Origin: Mediterranea massiliensis | GTDB lineage: Bacteria > Bacteroidota > Bacteroidia > Bacteroidales > Bacteroidaceae | Length of the DNA: 5,283 bases | Reading direction: 5' to 3' | Assembly: GCA_958402075.1 (NCBI GenBank) | Contig: CATXSD010000162.1 | Coordinates: forward strand, 1 to 5,283 | In this document: in pieces, positions 1 to 5,051 of the stretch | Numbering within the stretch: position 1 is the stretch's first letter | Layout of the letters: each line of letters starts with the position of its first letter | Made by a program: the position numbers and the translations under genes | The notes under the pieces: model-generated | What the model saw: only the letters and a program-made list of their open reading frames with translations | Database searches by the model: none | Told to the model about the DNA's origin: nothing

Positions 1-39
1 ACACATTATAATATTTCACGCGGGCGCAATGCGCGCGCG

Positions 40-57
40 TTACAATTACAGTTACAG
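40..57 (+). repeat. Hexamer tract (TTACAR)3, copy 1
   Basis: Three tandem hexamers, TTACAA-TTACAG-TTACAG, follow directly after an alternating GC run. The same kind of tract recurs at 248-265. Function is unknown; it may be one of the short intergenic repeats seen in Bacteroidales genomes, which is inference from general familiarity only. Confidence 0.7.
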
Positions 58-130
58 AAAGGAAAACGGCGACTTCCCGTCCGGAAAGCAATGCCTTGGC
101 AAGGGGAAAACAACGTGCAAGAACTACAGA

Positions 131-187
131 GAGGATGTGCACAAGAAAAAAGGAGGACACATATAAGGAAGAAAGAGAATGTGCACA
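131..187. repeat. Paired 13-bp direct repeat containing the palindrome TGTGCACA
   Basis: GAGGATGTGCACA at 131-143 and GAGAATGTGCACA at 175-187 match at 12 of 13 bases. Each contains the perfect 8-bp palindrome TGTGCACA (136-143 and 180-187), and the two are exactly 44 bp apart, about four helical turns. Paired palindromes on one face of the helix would suit a dimeric regulator, but no regulator gene is in the window, so that role is inference. Confidence 0.6.
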
Positions 188-247
188 CTCGACAACAAGG
201 AAGAAGTTACAAACAAAATTGCTTTTCCAACAAGCCGCAACCACCTA

Positions 248-265
248 TTACAATTACAATTACAG
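248..265 (+). repeat. Hexamer tract (TTACAR)3, copy 2
   Basis: TTACAA-TTACAA-TTACAG, differing from the tract at 40-57 by one base and lying 208 bp further on in the same orientation. It ends about 25 bp before the -33 element of the YitT promoter, so it could be an upstream regulatory element or the edge of a small repeat unit. Confidence 0.7.
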
Positions 266-288
266 TTGAATGAAAAAATCCGGCTTTT

Positions 289-320
289 CTTGTTTCTGAA
301 CAAAAGAAGAATTAATTTTG
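289..320 (+). promoter_or_regulatory. Bacteroidetes-type promoter for the YitT gene
   Basis: A -33 element CTTG (289-292) is followed after exactly 20 nt by TAATTTTG (313-320), a perfect match to the TAnnTTTG -7 box of the Bacteroidetes primary sigma factor. Transcription would begin near 325-328, leaving a leader of about 35 nt before the ATG at 361. A short dyad, TTGTT-TCTG-AACAA (290-303), overlaps the -33 element and might be an operator. Confidence 0.65.
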
Positions 321-360
321 CGCCCGTTTTCTAAGACCTTATACTAAATTGAAGAAGAAA

Positions 361-1251
361 ATGAACGCAAAACTTAAACTTCCATCCAAACAGGCGGCTA
401 TCCATGAAGCCAAAGATTACCTCATGATAGCCTTGGGCATGATTATGTACGGCATCGGATGGACCGTATTCCTGCTGCCCAACGACATCACCACGGGAGG
501 AGTCCCCGGCATTGCATCCATTGTTTATTTTGCCATCGGGCTTCCTGTACAGTACGTCTATTTCTCCATCAACTTCATCCTGCTTCTCCTGGCTATCCGC
601 ATTTTGGGATGGAAGTTCAGCATCAAGACCATCTTTGCTGTATTTACCCTGACCTTCTTCCTGTCAGTCATCCAACGGGTAACCCAAGGCATCACGCTGC
701 TTCACGACCAGCCGTTCATGGCCTGCGTCATTGGCGCCTCGTTCTGTGGAAGCGGCATCGGCATCGCCTTCTCGTCGAACGGTAGCACGGGTGGCACAGA
801 TATCATTGCAGCCATCATCAACAAGTATCGGGACATCACGCTGGGCAAGGTCATGCTGATCTGCGACCTCATCATCATTTCGTCCAGTTATTTCGTTCTG
901 AAAGATTGGGAAAAAGTTGTATACGGATACGTCACCTTGTACATCTGCAGCTTCGTCCTCGACCAGGTGGTGAACAGCGCACGCCAGTCGGTACAGTTCT
1001 TCATCATCAGCGACAAATACGAAGAGATCGGCAAGCACATCAACGTCTATCCGCATCGCGGCGTGACGGTCATCAATGCCTCGGGTTTCTATACAGGCAA
1101 GGAAATCAAGATGTTGTTTATCCTGGCCAAGAAACGCGAGTCGGGCATCATCTTCCACCTGATCAAAGAGATTGACCCGCACGCATTCGTGTCACAAAGC
1201 GCCGTCATCGGTGTCTACGGTGAAGGCTTCGACCGCATCAAAGGGAAGTGA
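361..1251 (+). CDS. YitT family membrane protein (YitT_membrane plus DUF2179)
   Basis: The protein has 296 residues. Its N-terminal two thirds hold about five to six hydrophobic segments (roughly 20-39, 48-66, 68-83, 88-105, 118-137, 161-180, 188-204), with the family's glycine motifs TTGGVPG (44-50) and NGSTGGTD (140-147). The C-terminal part, about 207-290, is a soluble DUF2179 domain with RGVT, GFYTGKE and IDPHAFV. Transport activity of this family is not firmly established, so the substrate is unknown. I chose the ATG at 361 over an in-frame TTG at 349, which adds only four residues; neither has a clear Shine-Dalgarno sequence. The gene appears monocistronic, driven by the promoter at 289-320. 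Its last 14 bases overlap the end of the opposing DUF3256 gene. The family call is firm; function is open. Confidence 0.93.
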   Translation: MNAKLKLPSKQAAIHEAKDYLMIALGMIMYGIGWTVFLLPNDITTGGVPGIASIVYFAIGLPVQYVYFSINFILLLLAIRILGWKFSIKTIFAVFTLTFFLSVIQRVTQGITLLHDQPFMACVIGASFCGSGIGIAFSSNGSTGGTDIIAAIINKYRDITLGKVMLICDLIIISSSYFVLKDWEKVVYGYVTLYICSFVLDQVVNSARQSVQFFIISDKYEEIGKHINVYPHRGVTVINASGFYTGKEIKMLFILAKKRESGIIFHLIKEIDPHAFVSQSAVIGVYGEGFDRIKGK

Positions 1252-1891
1252 CGGGCACAAAACGCCCTTCCCTCCACACATATTTCAGCACGGGGCGAAT
1301 GAAAGGTTTCAACACCTCATTCGCCTCTTTGTCTATATAGCGGGGTGTCGTGAAGGTGAACGTCAGCGTGTCGTCCTTGGCAGAGAGATCGGCCATGACC
1401 AGCGTCATGTCCACCTGGCTCAAGGCCTGCCGTACGCCATTGTCGGCCACCGAATCGGGGACAGAAAGGAAGTCCTCCAGCACAGGCTGCCGGAGGTAGG
1501 AAGAGGCAGGAAGCTCCTGCCAACCCGTGGTATAGAAACAGATGTCGCTGTCGGGTACAGGGCCGTTGACGGTAGAGACCGTGCATACAACGCGCGTAGA
1601 GTCGTTCACATCCAGCAACTTCATCTGCCAGAAGCTGCGGCTGGTCATCTGCATGCGGATATAGTCGGGAGCCAGATCAGTCATTTCGGACTTCTGCCCC
1701 AGGCGGTTGGTCACTTCCGCCCGCATCTTGCTTTCCAGAAAATCGATGAAATCAGCCTTATTGACAGCTGTCAACAAGGGGGTCAAGCTATCGGGCATAG
1801 CCTTGAAACAGTCCTTGGCCGTCTGCCCGAACAAGGGAGCTACCCCCAAAAGGGCCGTATATATAAAGGTATACAGTTTTTTCATTTCCAT
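1238..1891 (-). CDS. DUF3256 family secreted protein
   Basis: The protein has 217 residues and begins with a signal peptide: basic MEMKK, a hydrophobic stretch at about 6-21, and probable cleavage near FG-QT (22/23). There is no lipobox, so it should be released into the periplasm. The mature part has the pattern I recognise as DUF3256, a Bacteroidetes family of unknown function: FKAMPDSLTPLL (29-40), DFIDFLESKM (47-56), LGQKSEM (64-70), QMKLLDVND (89-97) and ICFYTTGW (117-124). No catalytic motif is evident. The ATG at 1891 leaves 6 bp to the msrC stop, so the two are almost certainly cotranscribed; a second in-frame ATG at 1885 (MKKLY) is equally plausible. The 3' end overlaps the YitT gene by 14 bp. 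The pairing with a methionine sulfoxide repair enzyme hints at envelope or oxidative stress, but this is inference. Confidence 0.88.
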   Translation of the reverse strand: MEMKKLYTFIYTALLGVAPLFGQTAKDCFKAMPDSLTPLLTAVNKADFIDFLESKMRAEVTNRLGQKSEMTDLAPDYIRMQMTSRSFWQMKLLDVNDSTRVVCTVSTVNGPVPDSDICFYTTGWQELPASSYLRQPVLEDFLSVPDSVADNGVRQALSQVDMTLVMADLSAKDDTLTFTFTTPRYIDKEANEVLKPFIRPVLKYVWREGRFVPVTSL

Positions 1892-1897
1892 CAGTCT

Positions 1898-2386
1898 TTA
1901 TTTGTCAGCATCGCGACGGAGCAGACGGCACACCTCCTGCAAGAAACGGGCATCCACCTCGTCGAACGTATTGAGTTCACTACTGTCTATATCGAGCACC
2001 CCCCATACCTCGCCCGCACCATTGATCAACGGCACGACGATTTCCGAACGCGAAAGCGAGCTGCAGGCTATATGGCCGGGGAAAGCATCGACATCGGGCA
2101 CCACCTGCGTACGGGCTTCCTGCCAGGCCGTCCCACAGACGCCCCGACCCTTGCGGATGCGCGTACAAGCCACAGGTCCTTGGAAGGGGCCCAGCACCAG
2201 TTCCTCGCCAGACACCCGATAGAAACCTACCCAAAAGAAACCGAACGTTTCCTTCAAGGCAGCCGCCACATTGGCCAGATTGGCCACTTCATCGGTTTCA
2301 CCCGACAGAAGTCCCTGAAGCTGCGGAAGCAGGGCCTCGTAGCGTTCTTCCTTCGTGCCGCCACTGATATACAAATCTTCTGCCAT
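1898..2386 (-). CDS. msrC: Free methionine-(R)-sulfoxide reductase (GAF domain, fRMsr)
   Basis: This 162-residue cytoplasmic enzyme reduces free L-methionine-(R)-sulfoxide to methionine, with reducing power normally from thioredoxin. It is a single GAF domain of the usual family length. The three redox cysteines are present as Cys74 (ACTRI), Cys84 (GRGVCGTAW) and Cys108 (GHIACSS); their spacing of 10 and 24 residues equals that of E. coli YebR/MsrC (84, 94, 118). The acidic substrate-pocket residues also appear present, Glu115 (SEIVVP) and Asp132/Asp134 (GVLDIDS). This separates it from GAF proteins that only bind ligands. The frame extends upstream to 2443, but the ATG at 2386 (MAEDLY) gives the conserved length and lies about 20 nt after the predicted transcription start. 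It is the first gene of a two-gene operon with the DUF3256 gene. Confidence 0.93.
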   Translation of the reverse strand: MAEDLYISGGTKEERYEALLPQLQGLLSGETDEVANLANVAAALKETFGFFWVGFYRVSGEELVLGPFQGPVACTRIRKGRGVCGTAWQEARTQVVPDVDAFPGHIACSSLSRSEIVVPLINGAGEVWGVLDIDSSELNTFDEVDARFLQEVCRLLRRDADK

Positions 2387-2412
2387 AACATGAATGAGTT
2401 TAAATCCGGTTA

Positions 2413-2444
2413 CAAATATGAGAATTAACGCCGAAAGATACAAG
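2413..2444 (-). promoter_or_regulatory. Predicted promoter of msrC and the DUF3256 gene
   Basis: On the minus strand CTTG (2444-2441) is followed after exactly 20 nt by CATATTTG (2420-2413), one base off the TAnnTTTG consensus. Transcription would start near 2406, giving a 5' leader of about 20 nt before the ATG at 2386. This separates msrC from the transporter gene upstream, although read-through remains possible. One arm of a perfect inverted repeat lies inside the -33/-7 spacer. Confidence 0.5.
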
Positions 2445-2464
2445 ACCGACCGACGTTAATTCTC
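2420..2464. repeat. Perfect 11-bp inverted repeat at the msrC promoter
   Basis: GAGAATTAACG (2420-2430) and CGTTAATTCTC (2454-2464) are perfect reverse complements separated by 23 nt. One arm fills half of the msrC -33/-7 spacer and touches the -7 box; the other lies just upstream of the -33 element and 14 bp after the transporter stop codon. It could be the transporter's terminator (no strong U-run follows the stem on either strand), a regulator operator, or less likely a tiny invertible segment. Confidence 0.7.
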
Positions 2465-2477
2465 CTTTATCGCCCCG

Positions 2478-3377
2478 TCAACGGCTGCCCAGATAAAGGA
2501 AGAACATGCCGATGAGCACCAGGATGAGGTCGACCGCCTTGCTCTTGAGGTTCTTTTCGTGGAAGAACAGGGCACCGAAGAGGAAGGAAACCACCACACT
2601 GCCACGGCGCACCATCGAAACGATGGAAATCATGGAGTCTTCGTAGCTGAGGGCGTAGAAGTAGGCGAAATCGGCCGCACAAAGAAACAGGGAAATGCCG
2701 ACAATGGTCCACTTCCAATGGAAAGGAGTGCTGGTCTTGCGCTGGGGGGACCACAACAGCAGAATGATGGGACACATGATGAACACCTGATAGACATTGT
2801 ACCACGACTGAACCAGCATGGGATGGAGGCGCGTCATCAGATACTTGTCGTACAGGCCACTGACGGCCCCTGTCACTGCCGCCAGTACGATGAACAGAAT
2901 CCACTTGTTGTGCTGGAAGTCGATGCCTTCCTTCTTGCCCGAACGGCTCAGCATGAAGAAGGATAGCACGGCCAGCAACACGCCGGCCCATTGATACAGG
3001 TTCAACCGTTCGCCGAAGAAGAGCAAGGCTCCCACCAGCACCATGACCGGGCGGGTGGCATTAATCGGCCCCACGATGGTGAGCGGCAGGTGCTTCATGC
3101 CGAAATAACCGAAAATCCATGATGAAAGCACGATGAACGACTTAAGCAGAATGTATTTGTGTTCCTCCCATCCCGCCACCGGCATGTCGAACATCGTCCC
3201 ATGGAGTACGTCGGGAGCCCAGAAGGACAAGAGGATGAAAGGCAGAAACACCAGACTGGAAAAAATTGTGTTCAGAAAGAGGACAGGCAGCACGGCATTG
3301 TCGCGCAACGACTCTTTCTTGAAGGCATCATAAAATCCCAGCAACGCGGCCGAGAGAAAAGCAAGCAATAACCACAT
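2478..3377 (-). CDS. EamA/DMT superfamily transporter
   Basis: A 299-residue integral membrane protein with about ten hydrophobic helices, arranged as two homologous EamA halves (roughly 1-145 and 155-299), the usual size for drug/metabolite transporters. The first half ends in the typical pattern FFGERLNLYQWAGVLLAVLSFF (around 120-141), mirrored in the second by FFHEKNLKSKAVDLILVLIG (271-290). Helix 4 has VGPINATRP (102-110), another common EamA-type pattern. The family exports or imports varied small metabolites, and the substrate cannot be read from sequence. The ATG at 3377 starts a hydrophobic first helix at once, with no signal peptide. The gene follows truA by 26 bp and probably shares its transcript, although a TATATTTG box in that gap (minus strand, 3398-3391) might give extra initiation. 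Confidence 0.9.
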   Translation of the reverse strand: MWLLLAFLSAALLGFYDAFKKESLRDNAVLPVLFLNTIFSSLVFLPFILLSFWAPDVLHGTMFDMPVAGWEEHKYILLKSFIVLSSWIFGYFGMKHLPLTIVGPINATRPVMVLVGALLFFGERLNLYQWAGVLLAVLSFFMLSRSGKKEGIDFQHNKWILFIVLAAVTGAVSGLYDKYLMTRLHPMLVQSWYNVYQVFIMCPIILLLWSPQRKTSTPFHWKWTIVGISLFLCAADFAYFYALSYEDSMISIVSMVRRGSVVVSFLFGALFFHEKNLKSKAVDLILVLIGMFFLYLGSR

Positions 3378-3384
3378 GGGAGAG

Positions 3385-3412
3385 AAATATCAAATATAAA
3401 ATATCAAATATC
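3385..3412 (-). repeat. Four tandem heptamers spanning the truA stop codon
   Basis: On the plus strand AAATATC, AAATATA, AAATATC and AAATATC occur back to back (3385, 3392, 3399, 3406), read as GATATTT units on the coding strand. The truA stop (3406-3404) and its last two codons lie inside the units, and the rest fills most of the gap to the transporter start. One junction creates TATATTTG (3398-3391), a perfect -7 box for the transporter gene, but the expected -33 position reads TTCC, so a promoter here is doubtful. Confidence 0.8.
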
Positions 3413-4156
3413 AAACAGGGAATCGGGATAGGTGACGTCCACCAGAAAAAGGGCATTGCCCGGCACGGAGGTCCCCGCCCTGCAACGGTCCTTCTGCTCG
3501 ATGACGCGGCGAAACCCGTCCACGTCCATCTTGCCACGCCCCACCTCGAGCAGCGTACCTACCACTGCCCGCACCATGTTGCGCAGGAAGCGGTCGGCAC
3601 GGATAGTAAACACCCACGTCACCTCGTCCACCTGTGTCCAGGCAGCCTCCATGATGCGGCAGTTGTTGGTCTTCACATCTGTGTGCAGCTTGCTGAAGCT
3701 GGTAAAGTCGGTATAGTCGAACAAAGTCCGGGCGGCCTCGTTCATACGGTCAAAGTCTGGCCGCTGGAAGAGGCGGCAACGATACTGACGGTTGAAGGGG
3801 CGCTTGGCCGTCGTGACGTAATACTTGTACATGCGCGACGTGGCATCAAAACGCGCATGTGCGTCGGGCTTCACGGCCCGCAGGCGGTAGACCGAGATAT
3901 CGGGCGGCAACAGGCGGTTCAGCTTGTCCGTCATGAAAGTCTCGTCCAGCAGACCATCGGCATCAAAATGGGCCACCATAAGCGACGCATGCACACCCGC
4001 ATCCGTCCGTCCGGCTCCCACCACGCCGACCTCACGGCGCAGCAATGTGGACAAGGCCTTCTCCAGACACTCTTGCACACTCACCCCGTTGGGTTGCACC
4101 TGCCAGCCGTGATAGGCCGTACCGTCGTAAGCTAAATCAATGAAATATCGTTGCAT
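3404..4156 (-). CDS. truA: tRNA pseudouridine(38-40) synthase TruA
   Basis: The 250-residue cytoplasmic enzyme converts uridines 38, 39 and 40 in the tRNA anticodon stem to pseudouridine. Motifs in order are YDGTAYHGWQVQPN (10-23), the catalytic loop GAGRTDAGVHA (47-57) with nucleophile Asp52, and RFDATSRMYKYY (102-113) with the conserved active-site Tyr110. The Asp52-to-Tyr110 spacing matches Asp60/Tyr118 of the E. coli enzyme. DFTSFSK and RFLRNMVRAVVGTLLEVGRGK in the C-terminal half are also typical. Length is normal. The ATG at 4156 gives the standard start MQRYFIDLAYDG, about 14 nt after a predicted transcription start. It heads a probable operon with the EamA transporter; the pairing has no evident functional meaning. 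The C-terminus ends within a heptamer repeat, so its last residues may vary between strains. Confidence 0.97.
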   Translation of the reverse strand: MQRYFIDLAYDGTAYHGWQVQPNGVSVQECLEKALSTLLRREVGVVGAGRTDAGVHASLMVAHFDADGLLDETFMTDKLNRLLPPDISVYRLRAVKPDAHARFDATSRMYKYYVTTAKRPFNRQYRCRLFQRPDFDRMNEAARTLFDYTDFTSFSKLHTDVKTNNCRIMEAAWTQVDEVTWVFTIRADRFLRNMVRAVVGTLLEVGRGKMDVDGFRRVIEQKDRCRAGTSVPGNALFLVDVTYPDSLFDI

Positions 4157-4171
4157 CGGATATCTTTTTAG

Positions 4172-4203
4172 GACGCAAAGGTACGGATAATTTTATATCT
4201 TTG
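4172..4203 (+). promoter_or_regulatory. Predicted promoter of the DUF5715 lipoprotein gene
   Basis: TATCTTTG (4196-4203) is a perfect TAnnTTTG -7 box. Twenty nt upstream, at 4172-4175, the sequence reads GACG, which matches the TTTG consensus poorly. Transcription would start near 4209, leaving a leader of about 42 nt before the ATG at 4251. The box faces the truA -7 box, and each lies within the other promoter's spacer. Confidence 0.5.
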
Positions 4204-4207
4204 CACG
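4176..4207 (-). promoter_or_regulatory. Predicted promoter of truA
   Basis: On the minus strand TACCTTTG (4183-4176) matches TAnnTTTG perfectly. CGTG (4207-4204) stands 20 nt upstream as a weak -33 element. The predicted start near 4170 gives a short leader of about 14 nt before the ATG at 4156. The element is interlocked with the opposing lipoprotein promoter. Confidence 0.5.
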
Positions 4208-4250
4208 CGGTTTCCCAAAAACCACAAAGTAAAACGACTTAAAACAAGTA

Positions 4251-4943
4251 ATGAAAATGAAACTGACCCAACGGACCTCGCGCCTCCTCCCCTGCCTGCT
4301 GCTGACGGCAGGCCTCGTTTCCGCCTTTGCGGGATGCAAGAAAAAAGACATGTCGATGAAGATGAACGAGCCGCGCAACATCCACGGCGTGACCAACTTC
4401 AGCCGGACCTTCGGCGACCTGAACCAAAAACAGCTCAACGTGGCCCAAGCCATCGGCATTACCCCCATTGCCTCGCGCGAAGATGCGGAAGAGATGACCG
4501 ACCAGCTGACCTTCATCGAGTCCAACGACCGCTACGCCGTCGACTCGCTCACTCACTCCATCCCCTACCTGATACCAGGCGCCGCTGCCCTGCTGGATAC
4601 CATCGGACAGAATTTCCTCGACTCGCTTGCCTCCAAGGGCCTCAACCCGAACCGCATCATCGTCACTTCCGTCCTGCGCACGGAGAAAGACGTGAAACGC
4701 CTGCGCCGCCGCAACTCCAATGCCTCCAGCAACTCCACCCATGCCTACGGTACCACGTTCGACGTCAGCTGGAAGCGCTTCCAAAAAGTGGAGGACGAGG
4801 ACGGACGCCCCATGCAGGATGTCGGTGCCGACACACTGAAGCTGGTGCTTGCCGAAGTATTGCGCGACTTGAAACAGGCCGACCGCTGCTATGTGAAGTA
4901 TGAAATCAAGCAGGCCTGCTTCCACATCACTTCACGGAAATAA
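4251..4943 (+). CDS. DUF5715-type lipoprotein with peptidase M15-like metal-site motif
   Basis: A 230-residue protein with a type II signal peptide: basic start, hydrophobic stretch at 12-27 and lipobox AFAG-Cys29 (Phe at -3 is slightly atypical). The residues after Cys29 are lysines rather than the acidic surface-export signal of Bacteroidetes, so it probably faces the periplasm. I recognise it tentatively as DUF5715. The C-terminal half, about 131-228, has TSVLRT (139-144), then SxHxxG...D as Ser162, His164, Gly167 and Asp171, and finally KYEIKQACFHITS with Glu218 and His225. This order resembles zinc D-Ala-D-Ala carboxypeptidases of peptidase family M15, whose metal ligands are His, Asp and His. 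If active, it would cut peptidoglycan peptides. No Glu sits three residues before His225 as in VanX/VanY-type enzymes. ATGs at 4251 and 4257 are both possible; the first was kept. The gene stands alone, divergent from truA. Confidence 0.85.
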   Translation: MKMKLTQRTSRLLPCLLLTAGLVSAFAGCKKKDMSMKMNEPRNIHGVTNFSRTFGDLNQKQLNVAQAIGITPIASREDAEEMTDQLTFIESNDRYAVDSLTHSIPYLIPGAAALLDTIGQNFLDSLASKGLNPNRIIVTSVLRTEKDVKRLRRRNSNASSNSTHAYGTTFDVSWKRFQKVEDEDGRPMQDVGADTLKLVLAEVLRDLKQADRCYVKYEIKQACFHITSRK

Positions 4944-4968
4944 CGTTTGCAATGCAATATTCACCAGG

Positions 4969-5026
4969 CACGGATGACGCGGATCGCGTCTCAACGGTGA
5001 AGCAGCACCAATCCGTTCCATCCGTG
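4969..5026. repeat. CGGAT dyad, possible bidirectional terminator or intergenic repeat
   Basis: The left arm at 4969-4984 (CACGGATGACGCGGAT) and right arm at 5011-5026 (ATCCGTTCCATCCGTG) pair at 13 of 16 positions, with a 3-nt internal bulge and a 26-nt loop. Each arm carries CGGAT twice at 9-bp spacing (4971 and 4980; inverted at 5011 and 5020). It lies between the convergent lipoprotein gene and nnr, where a shared terminator would be expected, but no U-run follows either arm. A separate small palindrome, TTGCAATGCAA (4947-4957), sits just after the lipoprotein stop codon. Confidence 0.6.
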
Positions 5027-5051
5027 TCTGTATCCATTCGATGCCTTAAGT

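Larger units (their letters stand above)
1..348. other. Non-coding leader region upstream of the YitT gene
   Basis: I see no supportable gene here. Short open frames exist on both strands (91-273 plus, 6-188 minus), but their products are low-complexity reflections of purine-rich DNA with no recognisable family or start signal. The stretch contains an alternating GC run (about 29-39), two (TTACAR)3 tracts, a pair of TGTGCACA palindromes, a weak terminator-like element (GAAAA, an 8-nt loop containing CCGG, then TTTTC at 272-289) and the promoter described separately at the right end. No tRNA-like or CRISPR-like structure is visible. The left edge may still hold the regulatory region or tail of a gene outside the window. 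Confidence 0.6.

Noticed and set aside
6..188. A 60-codon minus-strand frame starting with a hydrophobic, Cys-rich stretch resembling a signal peptide
   Set aside because: The hydrophobicity follows from purine-rich DNA on the other strand, the CNCNCN tail is the hexamer repeat, and there is no promoter-like sequence upstream.
91..273. A 60-codon plus-strand frame in the leader
   Set aside because: The composition is Gln/Arg/Lys-rich, the tail (ITITITV) is just the hexamer repeat translated, and no promoter or ribosome site precedes it.
272..295. A terminator-like element in the leader (GAAAA, CCGG loop, TTTTC, then TTGTTT)
   Set aside because: The stem is only five weak base pairs and overlaps the YitT promoter; too weak to list separately without knowing the upstream gene.
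349..360. TTG at 349 as the YitT gene start
   Set aside because: It adds only MKKK before a good ATG at 361, with no ribosome site favouring it.
1172..2428. A 418-codon open frame on the plus strand
   Set aside because: It lies antisense to msrC and the DUF3256 gene, both confidently identified with motifs and a promoter. Its product is rich in His, Arg and Gln with no family pattern, as expected for a mirror frame, and its start lies inside the YitT gene.
2387..2443. N-terminal extension of msrC to 2443
   Set aside because: It would add 19 residues, exceed the conserved family length and start upstream of the predicted transcription start.
4239..4925. A 228-codon open frame on the minus strand opposite the DUF5715 gene
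   Set aside because: The plus strand encodes a coherent lipoprotein with lipobox and metal-site motif. The minus product has no recognisable domain and no start signal.
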